From contig OY282609.1 of NCBI GenBank assembly GCA_958298945.1, positions 55,028,220 to 55,092,219 of the forward strand: DNA of 64,000 nucleotides. Reading direction: 5' to 3'. The stretch is from Atherix ibis. Lineage: Eukaryota; Arthropoda; Insecta; Diptera; Athericidae. Shown in pieces: positions 34,364 through 44,856 of the stretch (position 1 is the first letter of the stretch; the number at the start of each line of letters is the position of its first letter). The notes beneath the pieces are model-generated. The model saw nothing but the letters and a program-made list of their open reading frames with translations, did not search any database and was not told the DNA's origin. Both the position numbers and the translations under genes were made by a program.

Positions 34364-35230
34364 GAGGTCTGTTCAAAAAGTATCACGAATGCTGAATTTC
34401 CGAGTGTTACGTATATTCGATTTTCGATTTTTTGTGACGTTATGTTGGTGCTTATGTCTCTCACTTATATCGACAAGTTTGGCCATTTTGAATATTCAGT
34501 TAATTTTTGACAGCTGCTTTGCTTGCACGTGTTTTGTCTCATCTTCGATTTTTGCCCATTTTCGACCAAAAACAGCATCGTATTAACATTGCTAAGGAGC
34601 TGTTGGACTTTGTCCGCGATGACCCGAATTTGCTACAGAGGGTTATAGCTCTCATGGGTTTATGGATATGACGTTGAAACCAAAGCTCAATCATCCCAAC
34701 CAAAAGTTGTGAAGGTTTTGCTTACAGTTTTCTTCGATTGCAGGGGTGTGGTGCATCATGAGTTCTTGCAGCAGAGTAAAACGGTCAATAAGGAATATTA
34801 TCTGCAAGTTATGAGCAAGTTGCGCGAAGCAAATGCTAGAAACGCTCGGATTTGTGGAAAAACAAAAATTACCTTTTGCACAATGATAACGCCCCTGCTC
34901 ACGCATCGTTCCTTGTGCGCGAATTTTTGGCCAAAAACAACACACTAATAATGCCACAGCCACCTCATCCACCAGATCTGGCCCCCTGTGCCTTTTTCTT
35001 GTTTCCGAAACAGATACTTAGATCCAGTTTTTGCAATGGACATAAATCGAAGACGAGCCAAAACACGTGCAAGCAAAGCAGCTGTCAAAAATTAACTAAA
35101 CATTCAAAATGGCCGAACTTGCCGGCATAAGTAAGAGACATAAGTACCAACATAACGCAACAAAAAATCGGAAATCGAATATACGTAACCCGCGGAAATT
35201 CAATATTCGCGATACTTTTTGAACAGACCT
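34364..35230. mobile_element. Foldback element built from two 5' ends of family D mariner
   Basis: The left arm (34366-34560) is the family D 5' end: GGTCTGTTCAAAAAGTATCA, then the leader with TTGACAGCTGCTTTGCTTGC. The right arm (35035-35230) is the same 5' end in reverse: GCAAGCAAAGCAGCTGTCAA, ending AAAAGTATCGC-equivalent sequence and GAACAGACCT. The arms are thus about 195-bp inverted repeats around a transposase fragment of about 470 bp. The normal 3' end of the mariner is absent. The flanks are not clean TA: the left is TATG before CGAGG, and the right end lacks the final CGTA. Confidence 0.85.
34563..35010 (+). pseudogene. Family D transposase core inside the foldback
   Basis: Begins at DQKQHRINIAKELLDFVRDD without the helix-turn-helix, loses the SWVYGYD block by small lesions, then reads KVLLTVFFDCRGVVHHEFLQ, a frame change, and NDNAPAHASFLVREFLAKNN (second Asp; this copy keeps the 11 codons lost in 26715 and 41479). 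It then reads PHPPDLAPCAFFLFPKQ, in which the third catalytic Asp is Ala (CAFF instead of CDFF), and the inverted arm begins just after. Inactive. Confidence 0.8.
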
Positions 35231-37739
35231 TTTCCTATAGTCGCCATTTTGTTCCTATTTGAATTTTTCAAAGTTTTTTTATTCTTTAGCATTTAATATA
35301 AATACTATAAAAATATGGATAATATTAGAGAAAATAGCAAATACAATTAATTACAAAAAAACCTTGTGTTACTAAAAAAATTGAATTTAACTATTGATAA
35401 AAAGAAAGGAAACCAAACTTCATTTTATTGAATTTCGCTTGCAAAATATTCCACCACCCTAATCTTAAAAGTAAATAAATGTCAGAATAAGTAAAATATT
35501 TAAAAAAAAACAAATATCGAGACGATTTTACACCATAAAAGTGATTTTATCGTTAAAAAACTCATCAATCCTTAATAATAAATCCTTAACAAAATAAAAA
35601 TAGCTTCTATCAACAAAATGGCCGCAAACCGAGTAAGAAGCGCTAGATTTTTACTCTAGGTAATTTTATCAACTATGAATATATTTTTAATTTTTTTTGC
35701 TACTTTATAAAATTTGATTTGAGAATAAAAATTCTTTGTGGAAAATAATTTTTGTTCATAGGCAATTTCGTTGTTCAAATTTGAACTGATAAATTATATC
35801 TTCAAAAATTATTTTGTATAAAAAAGTTTTCTTTAATAAATGCACCCCTAATAATGAGCGTTTTCTTTATAGATGAAAATATTTGAAGTTTTCACCTTCT
35901 TCAATATGAAAATATTTGAAGTAAAAAAAACCTTTTTTTTAAATACCAATATTTTCCGACTTTCTACAATAAATCAAAATAAATATTGAAAAAAAATAAG
36001 TTTTTCTACTTGAAAAAAAAAGCCAGAGAACTAAAAACTTTCCCATGGTATTCAATGTTTAAATAAATTTTTCAATAATCCACCATTTTTCTTATTTACC
36101 AAATTTTTTTAATAATAATTTTATTCTCTATTATTATTATGCTGTATTTATATTAATTTTCATCTTAATAGTATAATTTTAATATTAAAACTTTATGCTT
36201 TTCTATGGTACACAAATCCAAAATACAATAGTTTTTTTTCTCCATAATGTCCTTATACTTTTCTTCCTTAAACTATAAGAAAAAAATTACACAAGCAAGT
36301 AATTTCCCTTTTAGAATTCTTACACCAAACCAACACCATCCCCTAAACCACCAACAGAATCTTTTTTGTAATATTTTCCTAATGAGAAACTATACAAATA
36401 ATACGAAAAGTTAAGAAAAATAATTGTTCTTTCTCTTAATTTTTTAAAGTTTTTAATAGGAAAATTTTGTACTTTTTTCCGCTCACTTTAATAAAATTAT
36501 TTTCTCTTTTTTTTCCCTCTCAAACAAGGTAGATTAAATTTAATAAAATGAACTTTTTTATAATTTAATAATTTTGATATTTTCCCTTTCCCAATTTTTC
36601 TTTAAAATGTTTGCTTTTTAAAACACACTCTATATTTTTTTATAAAATAAATTCAGAGCAATTTTAATGTTTTTTTTATAAATATAAAATTTACTATAAA
36701 AATTTAATTAGAAATATAATTGAACTTTATACATTCATTGACAAAAAGCTATATTCTTTTTCAAAAACTGGTACAAGTTTGGAAGTAAAATAAATTCTAT
36801 GAATACAAATAACTATTTTTGATTTTATGATAGACAAACGATAATATTTAAAGTGAAAATACTAAAAAATATCATAAAATTCGTACGTTCAACTAAAATA
36901 AAATTTTTATTATGAAAATAATAAAAATTTTAATATATAATTATGATTGATTGTAATCATAATAACAGCATTCCTACGTATATAAGTAATAATACTCGTA
37001 GTAATAGTAAAGTTTGTATATTTATTTTACAGATATTAATCCTCTTATCACTGTGCGATTTTAGTTTCTAATTTAGTTTGATAATAAATTTCCAATAATT
37101 TTCTTTATTATTTTCAGGTATTATTAAATAGAAATTTCAGAAATTTTAACGTTAAAGTATTTTGTATAGCAATAATGTCTGATAGAATAGTTAATAATAA
37201 AATAGAAGCAATGTTATTGGTACCGATAAGTAGAGGAGATACAATGGCAAAAGTGTACACAACATCATCAACTAATTTCGAAATTATTGGATTTTTGATT
37301 AATAAATAATAAAATTAATTCATCGTAATCATCTTTTCTATTACAAATTTCTACTTTTAGATGAAACCAAATATAAGGGAGAGCAAAATCTTCCATTGTA
37401 CAAATAAACAAATTAGAAATTAATTAAAGTTTTATACACTCACTTATAGAAGATTTAACAAAAAAAAAACTTTAACAAATATTCCATAACATTTCACAAA
37501 TTTTAGAAATTGCAGAATTGAAAAAAAATTATTATTCCTAAAATTTATGTATTTTCTTAATTTTCAAACACATTAAAATGTGAGTAAACACGCAAAGAGT
37601 CAATTTTAGACACTTACGATAAAGCAAATGTTTAAGCAATAAAAGCATTTAAATTATGGACAGTAAAATTTGAAGATACTTTTAAGAAAAAGATTGTTAT
37701 GTTATGTTCAACGATAATCGGTAGTATAGTCTAGGTCTG
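35231..37739. other. Very AT-rich stretch with a hairpin
   Basis: No coding signal on either strand. At 36899-36932 TAAAATTTTTATTA-TGAAAA-TAATAAAAATTTTA is a perfect 14-bp-arm inverted repeat. The direct repeat ATGAAAATATTTGAAGT occurs twice at about 35874 and 35907. Near 37116 the plus strand has a T-rich tract ending TTTTCAG followed by GTATTA. Confidence 0.5.
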
Positions 37740-38149
37740 CTTAATTAAAGAACTTCAACCTGGCTAATGCTGTCACTCCACCAAGGGAAGGGCCTACCTA
37801 GCCTTCTGGGACTAGAAGTAAAGCCTTTGGGCTTTCCCGGCAGAATCTTCCTCACCGCAGCCTATTGGGTTTAATTTTATCCCCAACCGGGCGGTCGCGT
37901 TAACGCTCCAGAATCTCGCCGTTGGAATTGTCCATTATTATGGACGATAGGGCACTAAAAATTCTTCGAAGGATCTTTCCCTCAAATGGGGACAAGATTT
38001 CGCAATAGTATTTGCTGACTTTGTACAGCAGAAGCGTCGATGTTATAATGAGAATTTTCGAAAAAAAAATTTAGACTGACTGTGGTAACTTTGTTTCCAT
38101 GTTTGTATCAGCTGCGACCTTATATAGAGGTTATTCTTCGAGGGTGTAG
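37740..38149. other. GC-richer block upstream of an R1-like LINE
   Basis: The block from about 37740 to 38060 stands out from its surroundings as much less AT-rich (for example CCCCAACCGGGCGGTCGCGT near 37883). It shows no continuous frame on either strand. Because it leads directly into LINE coding sequence it is probably an untranslated or badly decayed part of that element, but I cannot show this from protein motifs. Confidence 0.35.
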
Positions 38150-38932
38150 TTTCAGGAGCACCCGATATACCTTGGTGGGAAGACTGCTGGGACAGTGATG
38201 GCGCTGGCGCGCTTAATGCCGAACCTTGAGGGACTCAGGCAGATCAGGATGACACTGTTGGCGACCTTGGTCGGGTCCATCCTGCTGTATGGTGCGCTAA
38301 TTTGGGCGAATGGGTTGATAAGAGCAACCTATATACGTGAAGTTGTCTCAGTCTACCGTAGGAGCGCATTGAGGATGACCTACGCTTTTCGAACAGTATC
38401 TTACGAGGCCATTTGTGTTGTGGTCGGCATGATACTGTGGCAGAGGCTGTATCGCTGGAGAAGTCTGTGTGACGCCATGGCGCGATCCGAGTCTCTTGCG
38501 AAAGTAAGAAATGAGTCCAAGAGAAGGTGGCAAAATTGTTGGGATAATGCCCCCGATAGCCAATGGACCGATATTGGGTAGGTGATGTTGGTAACTCCCT
38601 ATGCCAATTTTTGATGTGACACGAATATTTTCGGGCTTATAAATACCGCTTTCAAATGGATTGTACCCAATGTACCCTTCTTGTGACGGGATGGGTGATA
38701 CCGCGGAGCACGTGTTCTTCTACTGCGCCCGATTCAATGCGGAAAGAGGAGAGGCTTATAAGTGCGCAGACGGACCCCTGACACCGCAGAATGTAGTAGT
38801 CCTGATGTTGGACTCGAGGACGGCTTGGGAGGCTCTCGAAGTCCTTACGATAACATTCGTAAAAAGACTATATCTGAATGAGCTTGAAAGAAAACTGAAA
38901 AAGTCCTTACGACAATACTCGTAAAAAGACTA
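38150..38932 (+). pseudogene. R1-like LINE, C-terminal part of ORF2
   Basis: The open stretch 38195-38581 contains ALARLMPNLEG, LVGSILLYGALIWA and VYRRSALRMTYAFRTVSYEA, the region after the reverse transcriptase in R1-clade LINE polyproteins (normally LARLMPN..GP and LLYGAP.WA). After an interruption, 38661-38924 has CDGMGDTAEHVFFYCARFN, matching the C-terminal cysteine-histidine motif C-x(2)-C-x(n)-H-x(4)-C with the first Cys lost. The frame ends at KLKKSLRQYS. The reverse-transcriptase core and endonuclease are missing: 5' truncation typical of LINE insertion. A 30-bp imperfect direct repeat (38841-38870 and 38903-38932, starting GTCCTTACGA) covers the end of the frame. Confidence 0.75.
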
Positions 38933-38939
38933 ATAATTT

Positions 38940-40455
38940 TGATGGGTCGTGACGACATATCATCAACCAATATTTTTAAGGATTTTTTCAAATAATTTTC
39001 TGGGAAAGGTAAAATTTTTCCGAATATCGAATGTGACTTCTTGATTTGTGAGCCAATTAATTTGAATAAGAAATTTTTTCAGTATTTTCGAATAGTTTTA
39101 AAAAAAAAAACAATCACTTTTGATAAAGCACATTTCTCCCCAATTTTTATATATAAATATGTGTTCATCCTCTTCTTCAAGAAACTAAATTCCATTTACA
39201 AAATTTTTGCATAAAATCTACAATACAAAGTATTGCTCAAGAAAGGCTAATGCCAGAATGTACGATTGTACCACCTAAACAAATAAGGAAAAATGGAAGC
39301 AAAATTTAATTCAAGCATGAAAACGTATCCACTTTGTAAACATTGAAGTAGGCGAACTAACAGATACTAAAGTAAAAAGTTCGAAGGATCTCATCAAATA
39401 TGAAATATATGAAAATGATCACATTTTGTATTATTTTAATAATTTTTATTAAATATTCTTCTTTTTTGTATGAAAAAGAAAATGGTAGAAACAAGATTTT
39501 CCCATAACTTTTCCTATATTCTTATCGTCGATATGATTTTCAAATATCCCCGAATACGTACAATTGCATTTCACGCAGGTGTTAAGGATACTCTCTCGGA
39601 ATAATGTGAATTCGCTGAGGCGCAAATTTAATTCCATTAAAACTCACATGATGGAAATTCATCGTTTGTTGTAAAATGTCATTGATCGAAGCGTACATAC
39701 GTGCATCCATAGTGAGAAGTAACAGTCTTCTCGTCTACCAAGTGTCAACACAGCATGACAATTCCACCACATGAAATTTGATCACAAGTACCACTACCTA
39801 GTATGAATCTAAAATTCTCCACACTACAGCAAAACAGGACTACAGAAACTACGAATATTGGCTCTGTAACGTTAATGAATCTGTTTTCTCAGATTTTCCT
39901 GTATTTTCCAGGATTTTTTTGCTGTATTTGATAATAAATTGAATAATTTTTAGCACTAAATGTTTACGAATGTGCATTATGACGAAAAGGTGTTAGTCAA
40001 TTGGGTTGAGGTAAATTTTCCAAACAGACATAAAATTTTTTTGTTGAAGTTTTACTTCCAAAACTAACGTGGTACTTTCCATCCATCAAGGCGTCTGGGG
40101 AAAAGGTAAAAAGTCAACCGAATTTAAATGCAAATTTAAGTCAAATCAGCCAATTTAGTATAGAATAGAAAGGCACGTGGTTTTATTTACCACGGAAGAT
40201 TGCGCTTGCATTTAACAAAACTATCCTTTTCGAAATGCATCAAAATTTCCATTTTCAAATTGTTTCATTAAAATCGGATTTGCCTGCTTAATTCGTTCAG
40301 ACTCGAGCTTTCGAATGAATCTCACAGCTTTTAAGAATATGCGAATAAAACTGTAGTAATTAAATTTGATATTTTCATTCTGCTACGAATATTCATTTGA
40401 TATATATATGAATTTTTGGTAAAAGTTAGCGGAACGTACATTAGAATTTTTAGCA
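38940..40455. other. AT-rich stretch, nothing recognised
   Basis: No TE or gene trace. Composition is mixed around 39640-39860 without a coding frame. Confidence 0.5.
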
Positions 40456-40457
40456 TA

Positions 40458-40760
40458 TGAGGGTAGTATGATAAGTACCTGTATTTGACGACTGATGACG
40501 CCTCTGACTAAAATACTATACGCGAATTTTCAAATACCACCTTTAAAAATAATATCTGTGCAAATATCAGACAATATTGCAATAATTTTTTTTGTGGCAG
40601 CTATTTGACGTGAGTCATTTTGTTAACTTTATGAAATTTGGAAAAGGAACAATATTGTTCAATGAGTCGATTCCTCTTTTTGGATAGGAAAACATGTGAC
40701 GTGAATACGGAATAGACAACAAGATCTATAATATCGTGTTCGCTAACCTATTGCTGACAT
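40458..40760 (+). pseudogene. Ancient B-like mariner, 5' end and N-terminus
   Basis: After TA 40456-40457, TGAGGGTAGTATGATAAGTA resembles a mariner terminus. About 200 bases on, LEKEQYCSMSRFLFLDRKT matches the beginning of the family B transposase (MEKEQYRSMIRFLFLEGKT), with the start codon mutated to TTG. The frame decays within 25 codons. The C-terminal piece at 42425-42890 may be the other end of the same element, separated by later insertions. Confidence 0.55.
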
Positions 40761-40880
40761 TGTAAACATTTCAATTAAGCATGTGCTAAAAAAAAATCCG
40801 AAAATCTATCCACGCATTGCGTACGGCGTTTATTCAATGTTAAATCAAAAACGACATTGCGGGACAACTTTGAAGCAGTA

Positions 40881-41060
40881 TACGAGGTGTGATTTAAATG
40901 GAATGAAACTGATTTTTATTCTACAATTTTATTTTATTTATAAACAAGAACCCCTTGAAACAAGAACTCCGCCGATGCAGCTATACATTAGCAAAGGACT
41001 TATTTCTACATTTTTAGCAATGCTGCAAGATTTTAACTACAATCGCCCTCAGCTGCTCGG
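40881..41060 (-). pseudogene. Possible 3' end of another mariner
   Basis: TACGAGGTGTGATTTAAATG at 40879-40898 looks like a mariner terminus after TA. The minus-strand translation upstream of it has a pattern reminiscent of the mariner C-terminus (L-Q-x-C-x-K...K...C...F-x-G) but with stops. Weak evidence; it could be chance. Confidence 0.25.
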
Positions 41061-41478
41061 TTACATTTCTTTGGATATTATCGACAGTAAAAAAATGTTC
41101 TAACGAACTGAAATTGTATAAAAAGAGATGATAGAAAGCTACATAAATTTGTGTTTCCAACAAAAGCTAATTGATAGAAATGTGCACCATCCAAGTGTCA
41201 GTAATGCCCGATCTGATGCAGAGAATACTGCTTCCGAGCCCTTCAGGAATTCTTTTATAAAGAATTTGAAAAACAAAACCCTTATTCGTTTCACATTTTT
41301 ATTTTGAAGGCCGTCAATTTTTTATTTTGAAGGCCTCCCTAAGCGAGATTTGGTTTCCACTGTTTCTCTGCCTATCGAAAATGCTTTATGTTATCCATAG
41401 ACGACTCTATGATTAGAGTCTATCATGCTCATGCACTAAAAAAAATACAACTTCACTAATCACGCTCTACAGCATTGT

Positions 41479-42299
41479 ATTTTTTATGCCGTTATGTTGG
41501 TACTCATGTCTTTCACTTATGCCGACAAGTTCGGCCATTTTGAATGTTCAGTTAATTTTTGACAGCTGCTTTGCTTGCACGTGTTTTGGCTCAATTTCGA
41601 CCAAAAACAGCATTGCATTAACATTGCTAAGGAGCTGTTGGACTCTGTCCGCGAACACCCAAATTTGCTCCCGAGGGTTATAACTGGTGACGAATCATGG
41701 GTTTATGGTTATGACTTAGAAACCAAACCTCAATCATCCCAATGGAAGCTGCCGCTTGCTCCAAGACCGAAAAAAGCGTTAAGTTCGGTCGAATGTGAAC
41801 AGTTTTCTTCGATTGCAGGGGCGTGGTGCATCAAGAGTTCTTGCCACAGGGTAGAACGGTCAATATGGAATATTACCTGCAAGTTATGCGCAGGTTGCGC
41901 GAAGCAATCCACCAGAAACGCCCGGATTTGTGGAAAAACAGAAATTGGCTTTTGCACCATGATAACGCCTCTGCTCACGCATCGTTGCTAATAATGCCGC
42001 AGCCACCGTATTCCCCAGATCTGGCCCTATGTGACTTTTTCTTGTTCCCGAAACTGAAGAGCCCCGTGAAAGGACGACGCTACGCTACGATTGAGGAGAT
42101 AAAGACGGCATCGAAGGAGGATATGAACAAGATCACAAAAAATGATTTTTTGAAGCGCTTCGAGGATTGGAGAAGACGTTGGCACAAGTGTATAATATCT
42201 GATGGGGATTACTTTGAAGGGGACAAAAAAATTATCATGAATAAATAAATAATTTTTAAAAAAAACACAAAATTCGCGATACTTTTTGAACAGACCTCG
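41479..42299 (+). mobile_element. Family D mariner, 5'-truncated
   Basis: The right end is intact: CGCGATACTTTTTGAACAGA then CCTCG and TA at 42300-42301. On the left, family sequence begins abruptly at TTTTTTATGCCGTTATGTTG within the leader, so the left terminal repeat is missing. The transposase also lacks its N-terminal domain. Confidence 0.85.
41596..42248 (+). pseudogene. Family D mariner transposase remnant
   Basis: The leader joins directly to NFDQKQHCINIAKELLDSV, so the helix-turn-helix domain is deleted. ITGDESWVYGYDLETKPQSS carries the first Asp. A frameshift in VRSN-VK follows; then VHQEFLPQGRTVNMEYYLQV, WLLHHDNASAHASLLIMPQ (second Asp) and YSPDLALCDFFLF (third Asp). It shares with 26715 the loss of 11 codons between ASLL and LIMPQ, so only 23 residues separate the last two Asp. 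It ends CIISDGDYFEGDKKIIMNK at 42248. Apart from one frameshift it is fairly well preserved. Confidence 0.88.
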
Positions 42300-42424
42300 T
42301 ACAAGCTCTGTAGGAGCAAGTCTTGAGTGCTGCCAAGTCAATCAGCATGAGGTTTTGTGATGTTATGTGCCGTTGGATGACATATTGGGATTTATCATTA
42401 CACACCAGATTTTTAAAGATCAAT

Positions 42425-42890
42425 TGGAGTAGCGGGTTTCTTCCGGTAAACGTGCACCAAAAATAGGAATAAAGGGTCAATCGGCCGGAAAAGCTATGCT
42501 ATCATTTCTTTGAATGCATAAACTTCACTGACTATTTGGAGTAGAGACAAATCAATTGTGGGGCAAAATACTATGCTCATGTTTTAGACTGATTTGGCGC
42601 TCAATTTAAGAGAAAACAGTCACATTTTGGAAGGAAGAAGCTGTTTTTTTTACCACGATAATGCATCAACTCATTTGCTCCATCAATGCTAGTTGACTAA
42701 GGCTACGAGTTTTTGGACTTTTTTTCGTTTCCAAAAATAAAAAATGACGGAGCTAAGCACTATACCAACCAATGAGCAATACGCAAAGTAGTTTATTTTG
42801 GATGGGATCAAAACAATGGAAAATTGCTGGACGAAGTATATCGAACTGAACGGAGATTACGTTAAGAAAGAATTAAACAAAATATTCATC
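42425..42890 (+). pseudogene. Ancient mariner C-terminal relic
   Basis: Broken frames read NRPEKLCYHFFECINFTDYL (compare GKVMATVFWDSQGI..IDYLE), INCGAKYYAHVLD, KLFFYHDNASTHLLHQC (second Asp) and FILDGIKTMENCWTKYIELN then GDYVKKE (compare YFLDGIKILEKRLEKCIELKGDYVEK). The block with the third Asp is shortened. It is similar to families A and B but much more decayed; possibly the 3' part of the element starting at 40458. Confidence 0.6.
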
Positions 42891-42901
42891 GTAATTTCTG
42901 A

Positions 42902-43480
42902 AAATAATTAAGGAAACCCACGATTTTTGATGGAACAGAATATTTTAAAAGAACATTCCATTTTCTCAGAACTATTTTTTATTGCCGGAGGAAATGCCTG
43001 TAGACTAAAACAGGAGCAACAAGTGGGTACATAAATGGGACTCAAAACATCTAAAAATAATTATTTTCTATTTTCTGATTATCACTTTTATAAGAAAAAA
43101 AAACTTCTAATAATAAGATGTATATGAAGAAACTAAGACGCCATATTGCTGGAGGATTTCAAAAGAAAGAGTTTTGGACCAGCGAAGTACTGTTTAGGTA
43201 TAAACATAAGCACAATGTGGAGTAAATGCTATTGGAATGCAGTGGCACCTGTTGGGGATAGCAGAACTGAAGTAGTGCATACGTGTATAAAAACGGATGA
43301 GTCCTTTATGTAATATATTGTAGATGGAGAATCATACACAGGATATCCATAAATATGTTGTCAGTTGTAATAAAATTTTAAAGAAATCCTTAATATTAAA
43401 AACTATGACTTCATGTTGGACTGAAACAGAATATGTTAAGTTTCCTTAAGCAGCAAAGGAAAACATTTATTTGCAGAGTT
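42902..43480. other. Short gene-free stretch
   Basis: Non-coding sequence between the old mariner relic and the family B element; nothing recognised. Confidence 0.5.
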
Positions 43481-43482
43481 TA

Positions 43483-44730
43483 CGAGGACTATTCAACAAG
43501 TACTTAGCTTCGCCGCCCGATTGAACTGCTGTTACAAAAGAAATTTACCATCGTGTAGTACATTTTTTTAGTAGCCTACTGTAAAAGTTTCAGTTGATTC
43601 CCTTCATTAGTTTTGTTTTGAGAGCCTTTGAATGAGAGCGTGTCGGTCGGTTGCACAAAAATGCTTGTTTTTTGGAAGGGAAAACGCGCAGCGAAATCAA
43701 AGATCGCTTGGATGCTGTGTATGGTGACTCTTCTCCTTCGATGGCGACCGTCAAGAATTGGTTCAACGAGCTTGTTTGTGGCCGCACGTCGGTTTTTGAT
43801 GAGCCACGCCCAGGTGCCCCAAAAACGGCTGCTACGGAGGAAAACGTTAAAAAAGTCCACGATTTCGTGTTGGCAGACCGTCGATTGAAGGTTCACGAGA
43901 TAGCTGAGACTGTGGGCATCGCAGTAGGAACGGTGCATCATATTCTACACGAAGAACTGGGCATGAGAAAGCTGTCGGCGTGACCGGTGCCGCGTTTGCT
44001 CACACCGGAAAACAAGCGCAACCGTGAGACCACATCGGCGATGTATTTGGCGCTGTTTCAGCGCAATCCAGCGGAGTTCTTGCGTCGTTTTGTGACCGTC
44101 GACGAAACATGGATTCACTGGTACACACCAGAGACCAAGGAACAGTCGACAAAGTGGACTTCACCCGGCGAACGTGCTCCGAAGAAGGGGAAGACTGTTT
44201 GATCGGCCGGAAAGGTGATGGCCACCGTTTTCTGGGATTCACAAGGTAAAACCTCGAGAAGGGTAAAACAATCACGGGATACTACTATGCAGACTTATTG
44301 GGCCGATTTGACGTCGAATTGAAGAGAAAGCGGCCCCGCTTTGCGAAGAAAAAAGTGCTGTTCCACCACGACAACGCGCCGGCTCACACCTCCGCCGTCG
44401 CCATGGCCAAATTGGTCGAATTGCGCTACAAATTGCTGCCCCATCCACCGTACTCTCCAGATTTGGCCCCCTGTGACTACTTTTTGTTTCCAAACCTGAA
44501 AAAATCACTCGCCGGGAATAGATTTGGGTCGAATGAGGAGGTCATCGTCGCCACGAAGGCCTATTTTGCTTCCCTCGAGAAAATGTATTTTTTGGACGGG
44601 TTAAAAAAGTTAGAGCATCGCTGGGCCAAGTGTATCGAGCTTGAAAGAGATTATGTGAAAAAATAAATTGCCACCTTTCCAAAATTTTCGTTTTTCTTTT
44701 GTAGGCTAGGAACTTGTTGAATAAACCTCG
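43483..44730 (+). mobile_element. Family B mariner, third copy
   Basis: A 1,248-bp element between TA 43481-43482 and TA 44731-44732. The ends begin CGAGGACTATTCAACAAGTA and, reversed, CGAGGTTTATTCAACAAGTT. It differs from the copy at 21336 by a deletion at the very start of the transposase and another of about 13 bp after WDSQG. Confidence 0.93.
43652..44666 (+). pseudogene. Family B mariner transposase with deletions and two TGA codons
   Basis: The beginning is deleted: CACAAAAATG runs straight into CTTGTTTTTTGGAAGG, removing the codons for EKEQYRSMIRF. The frame then gives GKTRSEIKDRLDAVYGDSS, the helix-turn-helix with EIAETVGIAVGTVHHILHEE, then TGA at 43981 in KLSA-stop-PVPRL where the others have RWVPRL. 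FVTVDETWIHWYTPE holds the first Asp. TGA at 44200-44202 is the same mutation as in the 21336 copy. A deletion after WDSQG shifts the frame. LFHHDNAPAHTSAVAMAKLV (second Asp) and YSPDLAPCDYFLF (third Asp) follow, ending CIELERDYVKK before TAA. Confidence 0.9.
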
Positions 44731-44786
44731 TATTTAGTGAAAAAAAGGCTTAAACAAGGGTAAAAAAAGGCAATTATTAAACACAA

Positions 44787-44856
44787 GTGCTAAATTTGTA
44801 TTTAGCACAATTCTTGCATTAAATACTGAAGCAAATTATTCAGTATTTAATGCAAG
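44787..44856. repeat. Two adjacent hairpins
   Basis: GTGCTAAAT-TTGT-ATTTAGCAC (44787-44808, perfect 9-bp arms, 4-nt loop) is followed four bases later by CTTGCATTAAATACTGAA-loop-TTCAGTATTTAATGCAAG (arms 44813-44830 and 44839-44856, perfect 18 bp, 8-nt loop). They lie 55 bp beyond the right end of the family B mariner. Confidence 0.88.

Noticed and set aside
40881..41103. Plus-strand 106-codon frame spanning 40783-41103
   Set aside because: It runs across a mariner-terminus-like sequence and has no motif; the minus-strand relic reading is slightly better, though still weak.
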